Origin: Arthrobacter sp. MYb23
GTDB taxonomy: Bacteria > Actinomycetota > Actinomycetes > Actinomycetales > Micrococcaceae
DNA length: 64,000 bases
Assembly (NCBI RefSeq): GCF_002979775.1
Contig: NZ_PCPR01000021.1
Location: forward strand, 35,343-99,342
Direction: 5' to 3'
In this document: positions 7,847 through 16,046 of the stretch, piece by piece
Position numbering within the stretch: the stretch's first letter is position 1
How the letters are laid out: each line of letters opens with the position of its first letter
Translations under genes and position numbers: made by a program
Notes under the pieces: generated by a model
Databases searched by the model: none
What the model saw: only the letters and a program-made list of their open reading frames with translations
What the model was told of the DNA's origin: nothing

Positions 7847-7870
7847 CACAAATCTCGAAGGGAACCCGCA

Positions 7871-8725
7871 ATGAAACTAGCCACTTTGCGAACGGCCGGC
7901 GGAAGTACGACGGCGGCGCTGGCCACGGGCGCCGACTCTTACCTCGCGTTGCCCGCCACTGACGTGGGGGAACTCCTGGCCCAGGCGGACTGGCGTGCCG
8001 TGGTGGAGGCGGCTGCCGAGTCCAAGGATCAGACGGTCATTGCAGCAGCCGACGCGGACCTCGCGCCGCTCCTGCCCCACGCAGGCAAAGTCATCTGCTG
8101 CGGCCTGAACTACGGTGACCACATCCAGGAAATGGGCCGCGAACTTCCCGAGTTCCCCACCCTCTTCGCCAAGTATGCGGACACCCTGGTGGGTGCGGAC
8201 GACGCTGTGGAAGTCCACGGCAGCGGCCGCGTCGACTGGGAAGCCGAACTCGCCGTAGTCGTCGGTTCCGAGCTGTACCGGGCGGATGAAGACCAAGCCC
8301 GTGAGGCCATTGCCGGGTACACCGTGGCCAACGATGTTTCCATGCGCGACTGGCAGAACCGGACGCTGCAGTGGTTCCAAGGCAAAGCCTGGGACGGCAC
8401 TACGCCTGTAGGCCCGGTCATGCTGACGGCGGACGAGGCAGGGGCCGACTTTGAGGTCCGCGGCTACGTCAACGGCGAGCTGGTGCAGGAAGGGAACACG
8501 CGCACATTGGTGTTCGGCCCCGCGCAGCTCCTGTCCTACATCTCGCAGTTCACCACCCTGCGCCCCGGGGACCTCGTCCTCACCGGAACTCCCGGGGGAG
8601 TAGGGATGGGAATGACCCCGCCGCGCTTCCTCAAGGACGGCGACGTCCTCACCACCGAAATCGACGGAATCGGCCGCCTGGAAAACCGGTTCCGCATCCA
8701 CGCACACGCTGCAGCAACCGTCTAA
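7871..8725 (+). CDS. fumarylacetoacetate-hydrolase-family protein
   Basis: A 284-residue FAH-family enzyme. It shows the fold's metal-site region VDWEAELAVVVG (the two acidic residues), GLNYGDHIQEM, ANDVSMRDWQ and the C-terminal TGTPGGVGMGM. The family includes fumarylpyruvate and maleylpyruvate hydrolases, which finish gentisate-type ring cleavage, and 2-hydroxymuconate-type decarboxylases. The ATG at 7871 has CGAAGGGA 9 bases upstream; the extension to 7820 runs into the promoter region. It is first in an operon that continues to 16046. A fumaryl/maleylpyruvate hydrolase role is inferred from the neighbours. Confidence 0.85.
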   Translation: MKLATLRTAGGSTTAALATGADSYLALPATDVGELLAQADWRAVVEAAAESKDQTVIAAADADLAPLLPHAGKVICCGLNYGDHIQEMGRELPEFPTLFAKYADTLVGADDAVEVHGSGRVDWEAELAVVVGSELYRADEDQAREAIAGYTVANDVSMRDWQNRTLQWFQGKAWDGTTPVGPVMLTADEAGADFEVRGYVNGELVQEGNTRTLVFGPAQLLSYISQFTTLRPGDLVLTGTPGGVGMGMTPPRFLKDGDVLTTEIDGIGRLENRFRIHAHAAATV

Positions 8726-8742
8726 CAACAAAGGAGAACCCC

Positions 8743-9225
8743 ATGAGCCAGAGCACCACCGAATACGTCCTCGAAGGCGACAACTCCATCTACGCCCAGG
8801 CGGACGGCAAGGTTGTCCCCGTCGTCACCCGTGCCGGCGCGGAAGACACCAACACGGCCCAGTCCGGCGATTGCATCCGGGTCTCCGGCGTCAGCATCCA
8901 GCACACCCCGGCAACCAAGATCTGGTTCGGCCAGGTATCCAACACCCCCGGTTACCGCTCACTCCCGCACCACCACGGCGAGGCCGAAACAGGCGGCTAC
9001 GTACTCCGAGGGCACGGCCGCATCTACTTCGGCGAAAACTACTCCGAGTTCCTGGACATGAAGGCCGGTGACTGGGTTTTCGTGCCGCCCTTCATGCCCC
9101 ACGTTGAAGCCAACATGTCCGTCACCGAAGAACTCGTCTGGCTCACCGCGCGCACGCCGGAAAACCTCGTGGTGAACCTCGAGGACGTGGCTGACGAAAC
9201 CCTCGCCGACTACCGCCGGGTGTAG
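8743..9225 (+). CDS. single-domain cupin protein, possible ring-cleaving dioxygenase
   Basis: A 160-residue monocupin. Motif 1 (His76-His78, Glu82 in HHHGEAE, then GGYVLRG) and motif 2 (G109-DWVFV-PPFMP-H120-VEAN) are both complete, so a metal-binding site is likely. A cupin downstream of an FAH-family gene and upstream of an aryl-CoA ligase suggests ring cleavage of a gentisate- or 5-hydroxyanthranilate-type diphenol. Classical gentisate dioxygenases are bicupins of about 350 residues, so this would be an unusually small one. 3-Hydroxyanthranilate dioxygenase shows that a monocupin can open an aromatic ring. An AAGGAG site precedes the ATG. Confidence 0.75.
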   Translation: MSQSTTEYVLEGDNSIYAQADGKVVPVVTRAGAEDTNTAQSGDCIRVSGVSIQHTPATKIWFGQVSNTPGYRSLPHHHGEAETGGYVLRGHGRIYFGENYSEFLDMKAGDWVFVPPFMPHVEANMSVTEELVWLTARTPENLVVNLEDVADETLADYRRV

Positions 9226-9227
9226 CC

Positions 9228-10100
9228 ATGATCACTGGAACCCTGACCTCCGAGACCTTCCTCAAGGCAGTTGAACTCACGCCCACAACGGCCGAGGTCT
9301 TCGACGAAGCCTACGAAGCAACCACCCAGTACGTGCCGTGGCCCAAGGCTTACGGTGGAGACATGGTGGCACAGGCTGCGGCCGCAATGATGCGGTCCGT
9401 TGATGCTGACAGGACTTTGCACTCGATGCACAGCTACTTCATGCGCCCTGTGGATATCGGTTCCAGTGTCCGCTACGAAGTGGAGCGCTTGCGGGATGGT
9501 CGCGGGTACTCCACCCGCACGGTCCGCGGCTTCCAGAACGGCAAGCCCGTCTATGCGGCCATGGGTTCCTTTCAGGTTCCTGAGGACGGTCCGGACTTCC
9601 AGCCCGAGGCTCCTGCCGCCGTCGAGCCCGAATCGCTGCGGACGGCGGCGGAAGCGCTGGATGGCGTGGACGGCAAAGCCGCGGACTACTGGTCCACGGG
9701 CCGCAGCTTCGACATGCGCCATATTCCCGGTCCGGTATATATCGAACTTGAAGGTGGCTCGGTGCCGCAGCAGGCGATTTGGGTCAAGGCCTTCGACACC
9801 CTGCCCGACGACGCCGACCTCCACCGCACAGCTCTGGCTTACGTCTGTGACTACACGATTTTGGAACCGCTGCTCCGCGTCAACGGACTCAACTGGTCCA
9901 GCCCCGGACTCGCCACCGCCAGCCTGGACCACTCCATGTGGTTCCACCGCGATGGCCGCGCGGACGACTGGGTGCTCTACGCCCAGGACGCTCTATCCGG
10001 TCAAAGTAACAGGGGCCTCGCCATGGGCCGTTTCTTCGATCGCCAAGGAAGGCTCCTCGCCACGGTGGCCCAAGAGGGCATGATCCGGGCCGGCGCCTGA
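9228..10100 (+). CDS. TesB-type acyl-CoA thioesterase (double hotdog)
   Basis: A 290-residue thioesterase II homologue. It shows the N-terminal hotdog (KAYGGDMVAQA, LHSMHSYFMRPVD) and the C-terminal hotdog with the signature SLDHSMWFHR (Asp234) and QEGMIR at the end. The residues correspond to the Asp/Thr/Gln triad of E. coli TesB. The start lies 2 bases after the cupin stop. In this operon it could release gentisate (or 5-hydroxyanthranilate) from its CoA ester, or recycle CoA trapped in dead-end esters. A second, unrelated thioesterase ends the operon. Confidence 0.85.
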   Translation: MITGTLTSETFLKAVELTPTTAEVFDEAYEATTQYVPWPKAYGGDMVAQAAAAMMRSVDADRTLHSMHSYFMRPVDIGSSVRYEVERLRDGRGYSTRTVRGFQNGKPVYAAMGSFQVPEDGPDFQPEAPAAVEPESLRTAAEALDGVDGKAADYWSTGRSFDMRHIPGPVYIELEGGSVPQQAIWVKAFDTLPDDADLHRTALAYVCDYTILEPLLRVNGLNWSSPGLATASLDHSMWFHRDGRADDWVLYAQDALSGQSNRGLAMGRFFDRQGRLLATVAQEGMIRAGA

Positions 10101-10159
10101 ACAGCTTTTGTACCTCCCCAACCATCAGCTTCAACGACGCACCACTGAAAGGAACGGCC

Positions 10160-11848
10160 ATGAGCATGACGCCATCGGCCCATGTGGACACGTTCACCCG
10201 CCACCACCTGCCGCCCGCCGATACCTGGCCTGCGCTTGAATTCACCCTCCCCGAACTCCACTACCCGGAGCGGCTCAATGCTGCTGCCGTGCTGATCGAC
10301 GACGCTGTCGAAAAGTACGGCGCCGACCGCCCGGCCCTGTGGACACCCGATGGCTCTGTGTGGACCTATGGTCAGCTCCAGCAGCGCTCCAACCAGGTGG
10401 CCCAGGTCCTTACTGAAGACCTCGGCGTCGTGCCCGGCAACCGCGTGTTGCTGCGCGGGCCCAACAATCCTTGGATCGTCGCCGCCTGGCTTGGTGTTCT
10501 GAAAGCCGGCGCCGTAGTGGTCACCACCATGCCCATGCTGCGTTCCACGGAGGTCTCCACGCTCATCCAACTCACCAAGCCAGTAGTGGCTATCTCGGAC
10601 CACCGCTTCGTGGACGAGCTCGCAATTGCGGCAGGGGAGGAGGTCGCCGTCCTGACGTACGGGGCCGGCAACGGATTCGACGACGACGGCGACCTCGCCT
10701 CGCGCTGCGGGCACAAGAGTGGCAAGTTCACGGCTGTGGACACCGCCGCTGACGACGTTGCCCTGCTGGGCCCGACGTCGGGCACCACCGGTGTGCCGAA
10801 GGTGACCATGCATTTCCACCGGGACATCCTGGCCAACGCTGACACCTTCGCCCGGTACATCCTGGAGCCCACTGCGGATGACGTCTTCGCCGGATCCCCG
10901 CCGTTGGCGTTCACGTTCGGGCTCGGCGGGCTGGTGGTCTTCCCACTCCGGTTCGGTGCGTCGTCGCTGCTCACGGAAAAGGCCGGGCCCGTGGAACTGG
11001 CCGAAGCCGCAGCCGCGGCAGGTGCCAGCATCCTCTTCACCGCACCCACGGCATACCGGGCGATCCTGAAAGAGAAGCGCGGAGATCTCCTCCGCGGCCT
11101 GCGCATGGCAGTCTCTGCGGGCGAGCACCTCTCCAAGGAAACTTGGGAAGCCGTGCATGAGGCTACGGGTTTGCGGCTGGTCAACGGGATCGGGGCCACG
11201 GAGATGCTCCACGTCTTCATTTCCGCAGCAGGAGACGACATCCGCCCCGGAACCACCGGCCGCGCGGTGCCGGGCTTCCGGGCCACCATCCTGGACGACG
11301 ACGGCAACGAACTCGGCCCGGGCAGCATCGGGCGTCTGGCCGTGATCGGCCCCACCGGCTGCCGCTACCTGGATGACGCCCGCCAGACCAACTACGTGGT
11401 CCGTGGCTGGAACGTCACCGGCGATACGTTCTCCATGGACACCGACGGGTACTTCACCTACCAGGCCCGCTCGGACAACATGATCGTCTCCTCCGGCTAC
11501 AACATCGGGGCACCCGAGGTTGAATCGGCCATCGATCAACATCCGGACGTGGTGGAGAACGCGGTCATCGGGATCCCGGACGAGGAGCGCGGAAGCATCG
11601 TCTGTGCCTTTGTCGTCCTACGTGAAGGCGTCACCGGCGACGCCACCAAGCGCAAGGAAATCCAGGACTTCGTGAAGCAGACCATCGCGCCGTACAAGTA
11701 TCCGCGGGATGTTCGCTTCGTCGATGAACTGCCCCGCAACCCCAGCGGCAAACTTCAGCATTTCAAGCTCCGCGACAGGGTCCTCTCGCAGGACAAAACC
11801 GCGAGCCAGACCGAACAACTTACCCCCGCCGGCCAGAGCCAGGCCTGA
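10160..11848 (+). CDS. aryl-CoA ligase of the benzoate/2-aminobenzoate-CoA ligase type
   Basis: A 562-residue acyl-adenylate-forming enzyme that should activate a benzoate derivative with ATP and CoA. Visible motifs are the phosphate loop TSGTTGVPK (206-214), LVNGIGATEML, the hinge region GDTFSMDTDGYFTYQARSDNMIVSSG split over about residues 418-443, and the C-terminal NPSGKLQHFKL with the catalytic lysine. The overall pattern is closest to benzoate and 2-aminobenzoate CoA ligases. The ATG has GAAAGGA 8 bases upstream. Being followed directly by a salicylyl/2-aminobenzoyl-CoA hydroxylase-type enzyme narrows the likely substrate to salicylate or anthranilate. Confidence 0.85.
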   Translation: MSMTPSAHVDTFTRHHLPPADTWPALEFTLPELHYPERLNAAAVLIDDAVEKYGADRPALWTPDGSVWTYGQLQQRSNQVAQVLTEDLGVVPGNRVLLRGPNNPWIVAAWLGVLKAGAVVVTTMPMLRSTEVSTLIQLTKPVVAISDHRFVDELAIAAGEEVAVLTYGAGNGFDDDGDLASRCGHKSGKFTAVDTAADDVALLGPTSGTTGVPKVTMHFHRDILANADTFARYILEPTADDVFAGSPPLAFTFGLGGLVVFPLRFGASSLLTEKAGPVELAEAAAAAGASILFTAPTAYRAILKEKRGDLLRGLRMAVSAGEHLSKETWEAVHEATGLRLVNGIGATEMLHVFISAAGDDIRPGTTGRAVPGFRATILDDDGNELGPGSIGRLAVIGPTGCRYLDDARQTNYVVRGWNVTGDTFSMDTDGYFTYQARSDNMIVSSGYNIGAPEVESAIDQHPDVVENAVIGIPDEERGSIVCAFVVLREGVTGDATKRKEIQDFVKQTIAPYKYPRDVRFVDELPRNPSGKLQHFKLRDRVLSQDKTASQTEQLTPAGQSQA

Positions 11849-11863
11849 GAAGGAGCAACACCC

Positions 11864-14257
11864 ATGAAAATCGCAATCGTTGGAGGCGGCCCGGGCGGCC
11901 TGTACTTCGCAGCACTGATGAAGCAGCTGGACCCGTCGCATGACATCACCCTCTGGGAACGCAACGCTGCCAGCGACACCTTTGGCTTCGGCGTCGTGTT
12001 TTCCGATGAGACGCTGGGCGGCATCGGCAACGCTGATCCCGTGGTGGCCGAGTACATGAGCCGCCGCTTCGCCCGTTGGTCAGATATTGACATCCACTTC
12101 CGCGACGAAATGATCACCGTGGGCGGCCAGGGCTTCGCTGCCATGAGCCGCAAGGAACTGCTGGAACTGCTCCAGCGGCGTTGCATCGAACTGAACGTCG
12201 ACGTGCGTTTCAGCACCTTGGCTCCCGCCGTTGAGGAACTTGAAGCCAACTACGATCTGGTGCTGGCTGCGGACGGCGTCAACTCGCAGATCCGGGCCAA
12301 GTACGCAGATTCCTTCAAGCCTGACCTTGATCCGCGCACCAACAAGTTCATGTGGCTTGGTACCAACCAGGTGTTCGAGGCCTTCAAGTTCTTCGTCAAG
12401 GAAACCGAGTGGGGCGTCATGCAGATCCACGGTTACCCCTACTCGGACGAGGGCTCCACGTTCATCGTGGAAATGCACCAGGACGTCTGGCATGCGGCAG
12501 GCTTCGACGAGACCGCCCATGAGGTTTTCCCTCCCGGTGTCTCGGATGAGAAGGCGATTGCCAAGATCCGCGAGATCTTCGCAGAGGAACTGAACGGCTA
12601 CGAAGTCCTCACCAACAACTCCAAGTGGATCAACTTCACCACCGTCCGCAACGAGAACTGGCGCCACAATAACGTGGTCCTGCTGGGCGACGCGGCCCAC
12701 ACTGCCCACTTCTCCATCGGATCGGGCACCAAACTGGCCATGGAGGATTCCTTGGCCCTGGCCGCTTGCCTGCATGAGCACCCGGATGTGGAGTCTGCGC
12801 TGGCTGCCTATGAGGCGGAGCGTCGGCCGGTGGTCGCGTCCACTCAGCGTGCAGCGCAGGCATCCCTTGAGTGGTTCGAGCGGATCGGACAGTACAAGGA
12901 CCAGGACCCCACGCAGTTCGCGTTCAACCTGCTTACCCGCAGCCGCCGTATCACCCAGGAAAACCTGCGCCTCCGCGATCCCGAGTTCGCGGATGCCGTT
13001 GACCGCGATTTCGCTTCGTCACAAGGACTGACAGAGGTAGCACCGGCCATGTTCCAGCCGTTCCGTATTGGCGGGTTGGAGCTGAAGAACCGCATTGTGG
13101 TTTCCCCGATGGACATGTACTCAGCCACGGACGGTGTTCCGGGCGACTTCCACAAGGTCCACCTCGGCTCCAAGGCACTCGGTGGTGCTGGCCTGGTCAT
13201 GACCGAAATGGTCTGCGTCTCCGCAGCGGGCCGCATCACCCCCGGCTGCAGCGGCCTGTACACGGACGATCAGCGTGACAGCTGGAAGGAAATCGTGGAT
13301 TTCGTCCACAGCCGTTCCACCGCCAAGATTGGTGCCCAGCTGGGCCACTCGGGCCGCAAGGGCTCCACCAAGCTCATGTGGGAAGGCATCGACCAGCCGC
13401 TCGAGTCCGGCAACTGGACCGCCGTCGGCCCTTCCGCGCTGCCGTACAGCCCGGAGAACCAAACCCCCGTGGAGCTGGACCGTTCAGGCATGGACGCCAT
13501 CAAGGCCGAGTTCGTTGCTTCCACGGTGCGTGCCGAGGAAGCAGGCTTCGATCTCCTGGAAATCCACGCCGCCCACGGCTACCTGCTCTCGTCCTTCCTT
13601 TCGCCGGTGTCCAACAAGCGGACCGACGAATACGGCGGCAGCTTGGAGAACCGGCTGCGGTTCCCGTTGGAAGTGTTCGACGCCGTTCGCGCGGCTTGGC
13701 CGGCCAGCAAGCCGGTGACAGTACGCATCTCCGCCACCGACTGGATCGAGGGCGGCAACACCTCCGACGATTCTGTCGAGATGGCCCGGGCGTTCGTCGC
13801 ACACGGTGCCGCCGGACTGGATGTTTCCACCGGACAGGTCGCCAAGGAAGAGAAGCCTGCTTTCGGCCGCAGCTACCAGACCCCGTTCGCCGACCGTATC
13901 CGTCAGGAAGTGGCCGCACCGGCAGGCGTGGCTGTGATCGCCGTCGGCGCCATCTCCACCTACGACGACGTGAACTCCATCCTCCTCGCCGGGCGTGCAG
14001 ACCTTATCGCTCTGGGCCGCACTCACCTCTACGATCCTCAGTGGACGTTGCATGCTGCCGCTGAACAGGAGTACCAAGGGCCCGGTGCTGACTGGATTCC
14101 ACAGTTCCGTGCCGGTCGTCGCAAGCCGCCGAGCTCACGCACCGACGCCGTTCGTCCCCGCCTTTCCTTACTGAAGGAAGCGGACCTTGAAGAGGTCAAC
14201 AACACCCACCTGCGCTGGACTCCTGAGTCCGCCACGGCATCGGTTTTGGTGAAGTAG
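11864..14257 (+). CDS. bifunctional FAD monooxygenase / old-yellow-enzyme fusion (salicylyl-CoA 5-hydroxylase / 2-aminobenzoyl-CoA monooxygenase-reductase type)
   Basis: A 797-residue two-domain flavoprotein. Residues 1-390 form a group A FAD monooxygenase: dinucleotide motif GGGPGG (7-12), DG motif near ADGVNSQIR and GD motif GDAAHTAHFS (275-284). From Met396 (MFQPFRIGGLELKNR) to the end is an old-yellow-enzyme FMN barrel with GQLGHSGRKGS-like and HAAHGYLLSSFLSP segments. The same architecture is known for Azoarcus 2-aminobenzoyl-CoA monooxygenase/reductase and for proteins named bifunctional salicylyl-CoA 5-hydroxylase/oxidoreductase. It would hydroxylate the aryl-CoA at C5. Which substrate is used cannot be read from the sequence alone. 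Confidence 0.88.
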   Translation: MKIAIVGGGPGGLYFAALMKQLDPSHDITLWERNAASDTFGFGVVFSDETLGGIGNADPVVAEYMSRRFARWSDIDIHFRDEMITVGGQGFAAMSRKELLELLQRRCIELNVDVRFSTLAPAVEELEANYDLVLAADGVNSQIRAKYADSFKPDLDPRTNKFMWLGTNQVFEAFKFFVKETEWGVMQIHGYPYSDEGSTFIVEMHQDVWHAAGFDETAHEVFPPGVSDEKAIAKIREIFAEELNGYEVLTNNSKWINFTTVRNENWRHNNVVLLGDAAHTAHFSIGSGTKLAMEDSLALAACLHEHPDVESALAAYEAERRPVVASTQRAAQASLEWFERIGQYKDQDPTQFAFNLLTRSRRITQENLRLRDPEFADAVDRDFASSQGLTEVAPAMFQPFRIGGLELKNRIVVSPMDMYSATDGVPGDFHKVHLGSKALGGAGLVMTEMVCVSAAGRITPGCSGLYTDDQRDSWKEIVDFVHSRSTAKIGAQLGHSGRKGSTKLMWEGIDQPLESGNWTAVGPSALPYSPENQTPVELDRSGMDAIKAEFVASTVRAEEAGFDLLEIHAAHGYLLSSFLSPVSNKRTDEYGGSLENRLRFPLEVFDAVRAAWPASKPVTVRISATDWIEGGNTSDDSVEMARAFVAHGAAGLDVSTGQVAKEEKPAFGRSYQTPFADRIRQEVAAPAGVAVIAVGAISTYDDVNSILLAGRADLIALGRTHLYDPQWTLHAAAEQEYQGPGADWIPQFRAGRRKPPSSRTDAVRPRLSLLKEADLEEVNNTHLRWTPESATASVLVK

Positions 14258-14259
14258 CC

Positions 14260-15630
14260 ATGGCCACCGCACCCATCAACAACTGGAACGTGCCCAAGAA
14301 GACCACCGGCCTGGTGTTGTTCTGCTGCTGGCTCGCCATCCTTGCCGAAGGCTATGACGTGGGCGTCCTGGGAGCCATCCTTCCCGCTCTTGCCGAGTAC
14401 AAGGAATGGAACCTTAGCCCGCTGGCACTCGGCGGACTTGGATCATATGCCCTGATCGGCATGCTTATTGGTGCCCTGTTCATCGGCACGCTCAGCGACC
14501 TCGTGGGCCGCAAGAAAATGCTCCTGGCCTCCATGGTGATCTTCACGATTACCCAGGCCGGCGCTGCGTGGGCTCCGACGCCGGAACTCTTCGGCCTGTT
14601 CAGGCTGATCGGCGGCTTGGGCATGGGCGGTGTCATCCCGGTGGCAGCAGCCCTGACCATCGAGTACTCGGCTCCCAACAAGCGGTCCTATAACTATGGC
14701 CTCATGTACTCCGGCTACTCGCTGGGTATTGTGGCAGCCGCACTGGCAGCCCTGTTCGTCCTGCCCATGGGTGGCTGGCGTGCGGTGATCGCGATCGGTG
14801 CCGCACCGGTGGTCCTGATTCCGATTATCTGGAAGTTCCTGCCTGAATCCTTGGAATTCCTCGAGTCGAAGGGCCGGAAGTCCGAGGCCAAGGCCCTGGC
14901 TGCCAAGCTGAACATCGCCAACTACACGCCGGTTGTTGCCGTGGCTCCCGCTGTTCCTGTTGCCCAAGGCGGTCAGGCCGATCCGTGGTGGAAGACCATC
15001 ACCACCATGTTCTCGCGGAAGTACTTGCGGTCCACGGTATTCTTCTGGATCTCGCTGTTCTGCGGCCTGGTGCTGGTCTACGGCCTGAACACCTGGCTGC
15101 CGAGCATCATGAAGAAGGCCGGCTATGACCTGGGCTCATCCCTGACGTTCCTCCTGGTCTTCAGCCTCGCTTCCGCAATCGGTGGCCTGCTCCTGGGCCG
15201 CGCCGCGGACAAGTACGGCAAGAAGCTCATCCTGGTGGTGTTCTACATCCTGGGCGGCCTGGGCATCATGCTGCTGGTCTTCCCCAACACCATGGTGGTC
15301 AACCTGCTGTTCGTGGCCTTCGCCGGCGTCGGTTCCATCTCCACATCGCTGGTCCTCACCGGCTACATCGCCGACTACTACCCGGCAAAGGTCCGCGGCA
15401 CGGCAACGGGCTGGGCGTTGAGCTTCGCCCGCCTGGGTGCCATTTCAGGACCGTTGATCGGTGGCTGGATCGCAGGTTCCAAGCTGCCCTTCGAAGCCAA
15501 CTTCGCGATCTTCGCCGGCATCGCGGTACTGGCCGCTGGTGCTGTGGCAATGATTCCCAAGCCACAGCCCGAGGTGCCCCTTGCCGCCGTCGACCTTGAT
15601 CCCAACGACGCCAGCGTCAGCGCGCGCTAG
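14260..15630 (+). CDS. MFS transporter, aromatic acid:H+ symporter (AAHS) type
   Basis: A 456-residue membrane protein with 12 predicted helices. The AAHS marker in helix 1 (LAEGYDVGVLGAILP, related to the usual DGYD motif) and the MFS loop motif GTLSDLVGRKKM between helices 2 and 3 are clear; a second copy (GRAADKYGKK) sits in the C-half. It lies 2 bases after the fusion enzyme and 8 before the terminal thioesterase, so it is probably the uptake system for the aromatic acid that the operon degrades. Relatives include PcaK, BenK and GenK. Confidence 0.88.
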   Translation: MATAPINNWNVPKKTTGLVLFCCWLAILAEGYDVGVLGAILPALAEYKEWNLSPLALGGLGSYALIGMLIGALFIGTLSDLVGRKKMLLASMVIFTITQAGAAWAPTPELFGLFRLIGGLGMGGVIPVAAALTIEYSAPNKRSYNYGLMYSGYSLGIVAAALAALFVLPMGGWRAVIAIGAAPVVLIPIIWKFLPESLEFLESKGRKSEAKALAAKLNIANYTPVVAVAPAVPVAQGGQADPWWKTITTMFSRKYLRSTVFFWISLFCGLVLVYGLNTWLPSIMKKAGYDLGSSLTFLLVFSLASAIGGLLLGRAADKYGKKLILVVFYILGGLGIMLLVFPNTMVVNLLFVAFAGVGSISTSLVLTGYIADYYPAKVRGTATGWALSFARLGAISGPLIGGWIAGSKLPFEANFAIFAGIAVLAAGAVAMIPKPQPEVPLAAVDLDPNDASVSAR

Positions 15631-15638
15631 GAGCAATC

Positions 15639-16046
15639 ATGGACAGGTTTCCGGAGGCGTGCGTCGAGCGAACGGTGGAATGGGTGGACACCGACGCCTC
15701 CGGACACCAACACAACTCAGCCATCCTGCGGTGGGTTGAGGCTGCCGAGGCCGAGCTGTTCCGAAAGCTGGAGCTGCCGGACTATTTCCCCAGTGCCCCG
15801 CGGGTGCAGCAAGTCATCAACTACAAGGCCAAGCTGTGGTTCGGCCAGCGCATCACCGCCACGGTGAAGATCCACGCGCTCGGCCGGACCTCGCTGACCA
15901 TGGCTTTTGAGGTAGCGTCCGACGCCGGTGAGGTCGCCGCGTACGGGACGGTCACCACGGTGCACGTCCCCCAAGGAAGCGCTTCGGCGCAGCCGTGGCC
16001 GGAGCACCTGGTCCGGGCTGTTAATCCCCCGGAGGGTCCGGTTTAG
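15639..16046 (+). CDS. 4HBT-type hotdog thioesterase
   Basis: A 135-residue single hotdog protein with the active-site stretch VDTDASGHQHNSAILRWVEAAE (about residues 16-37), which aligns with the Asp-containing helix start of Pseudomonas-type 4-hydroxybenzoyl-CoA thioesterase, and YKAKLWFGQRITATVKIHALG after it. Given the operon, a hydroxylated aryl-CoA such as gentisyl-CoA is the likely substrate. Its 3' end overlaps the convergent VOC pseudogene by 4 bases. It is the last gene of the operon that begins at 7871. Confidence 0.8.
   Translation: MDRFPEACVERTVEWVDTDASGHQHNSAILRWVEAAEAELFRKLELPDYFPSAPRVQQVINYKAKLWFGQRITATVKIHALGRTSLTMAFEVASDAGEVAAYGTVTTVHVPQGSASAQPWPEHLVRAVNPPEGPV

Noticed and set aside
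10001..11542. 513-residue minus-strand frame opposite the aryl-CoA ligase
   Set aside because: Low-complexity Gly/Arg/His composition, no ribosome site, and it lies entirely opposite a well-supported gene.
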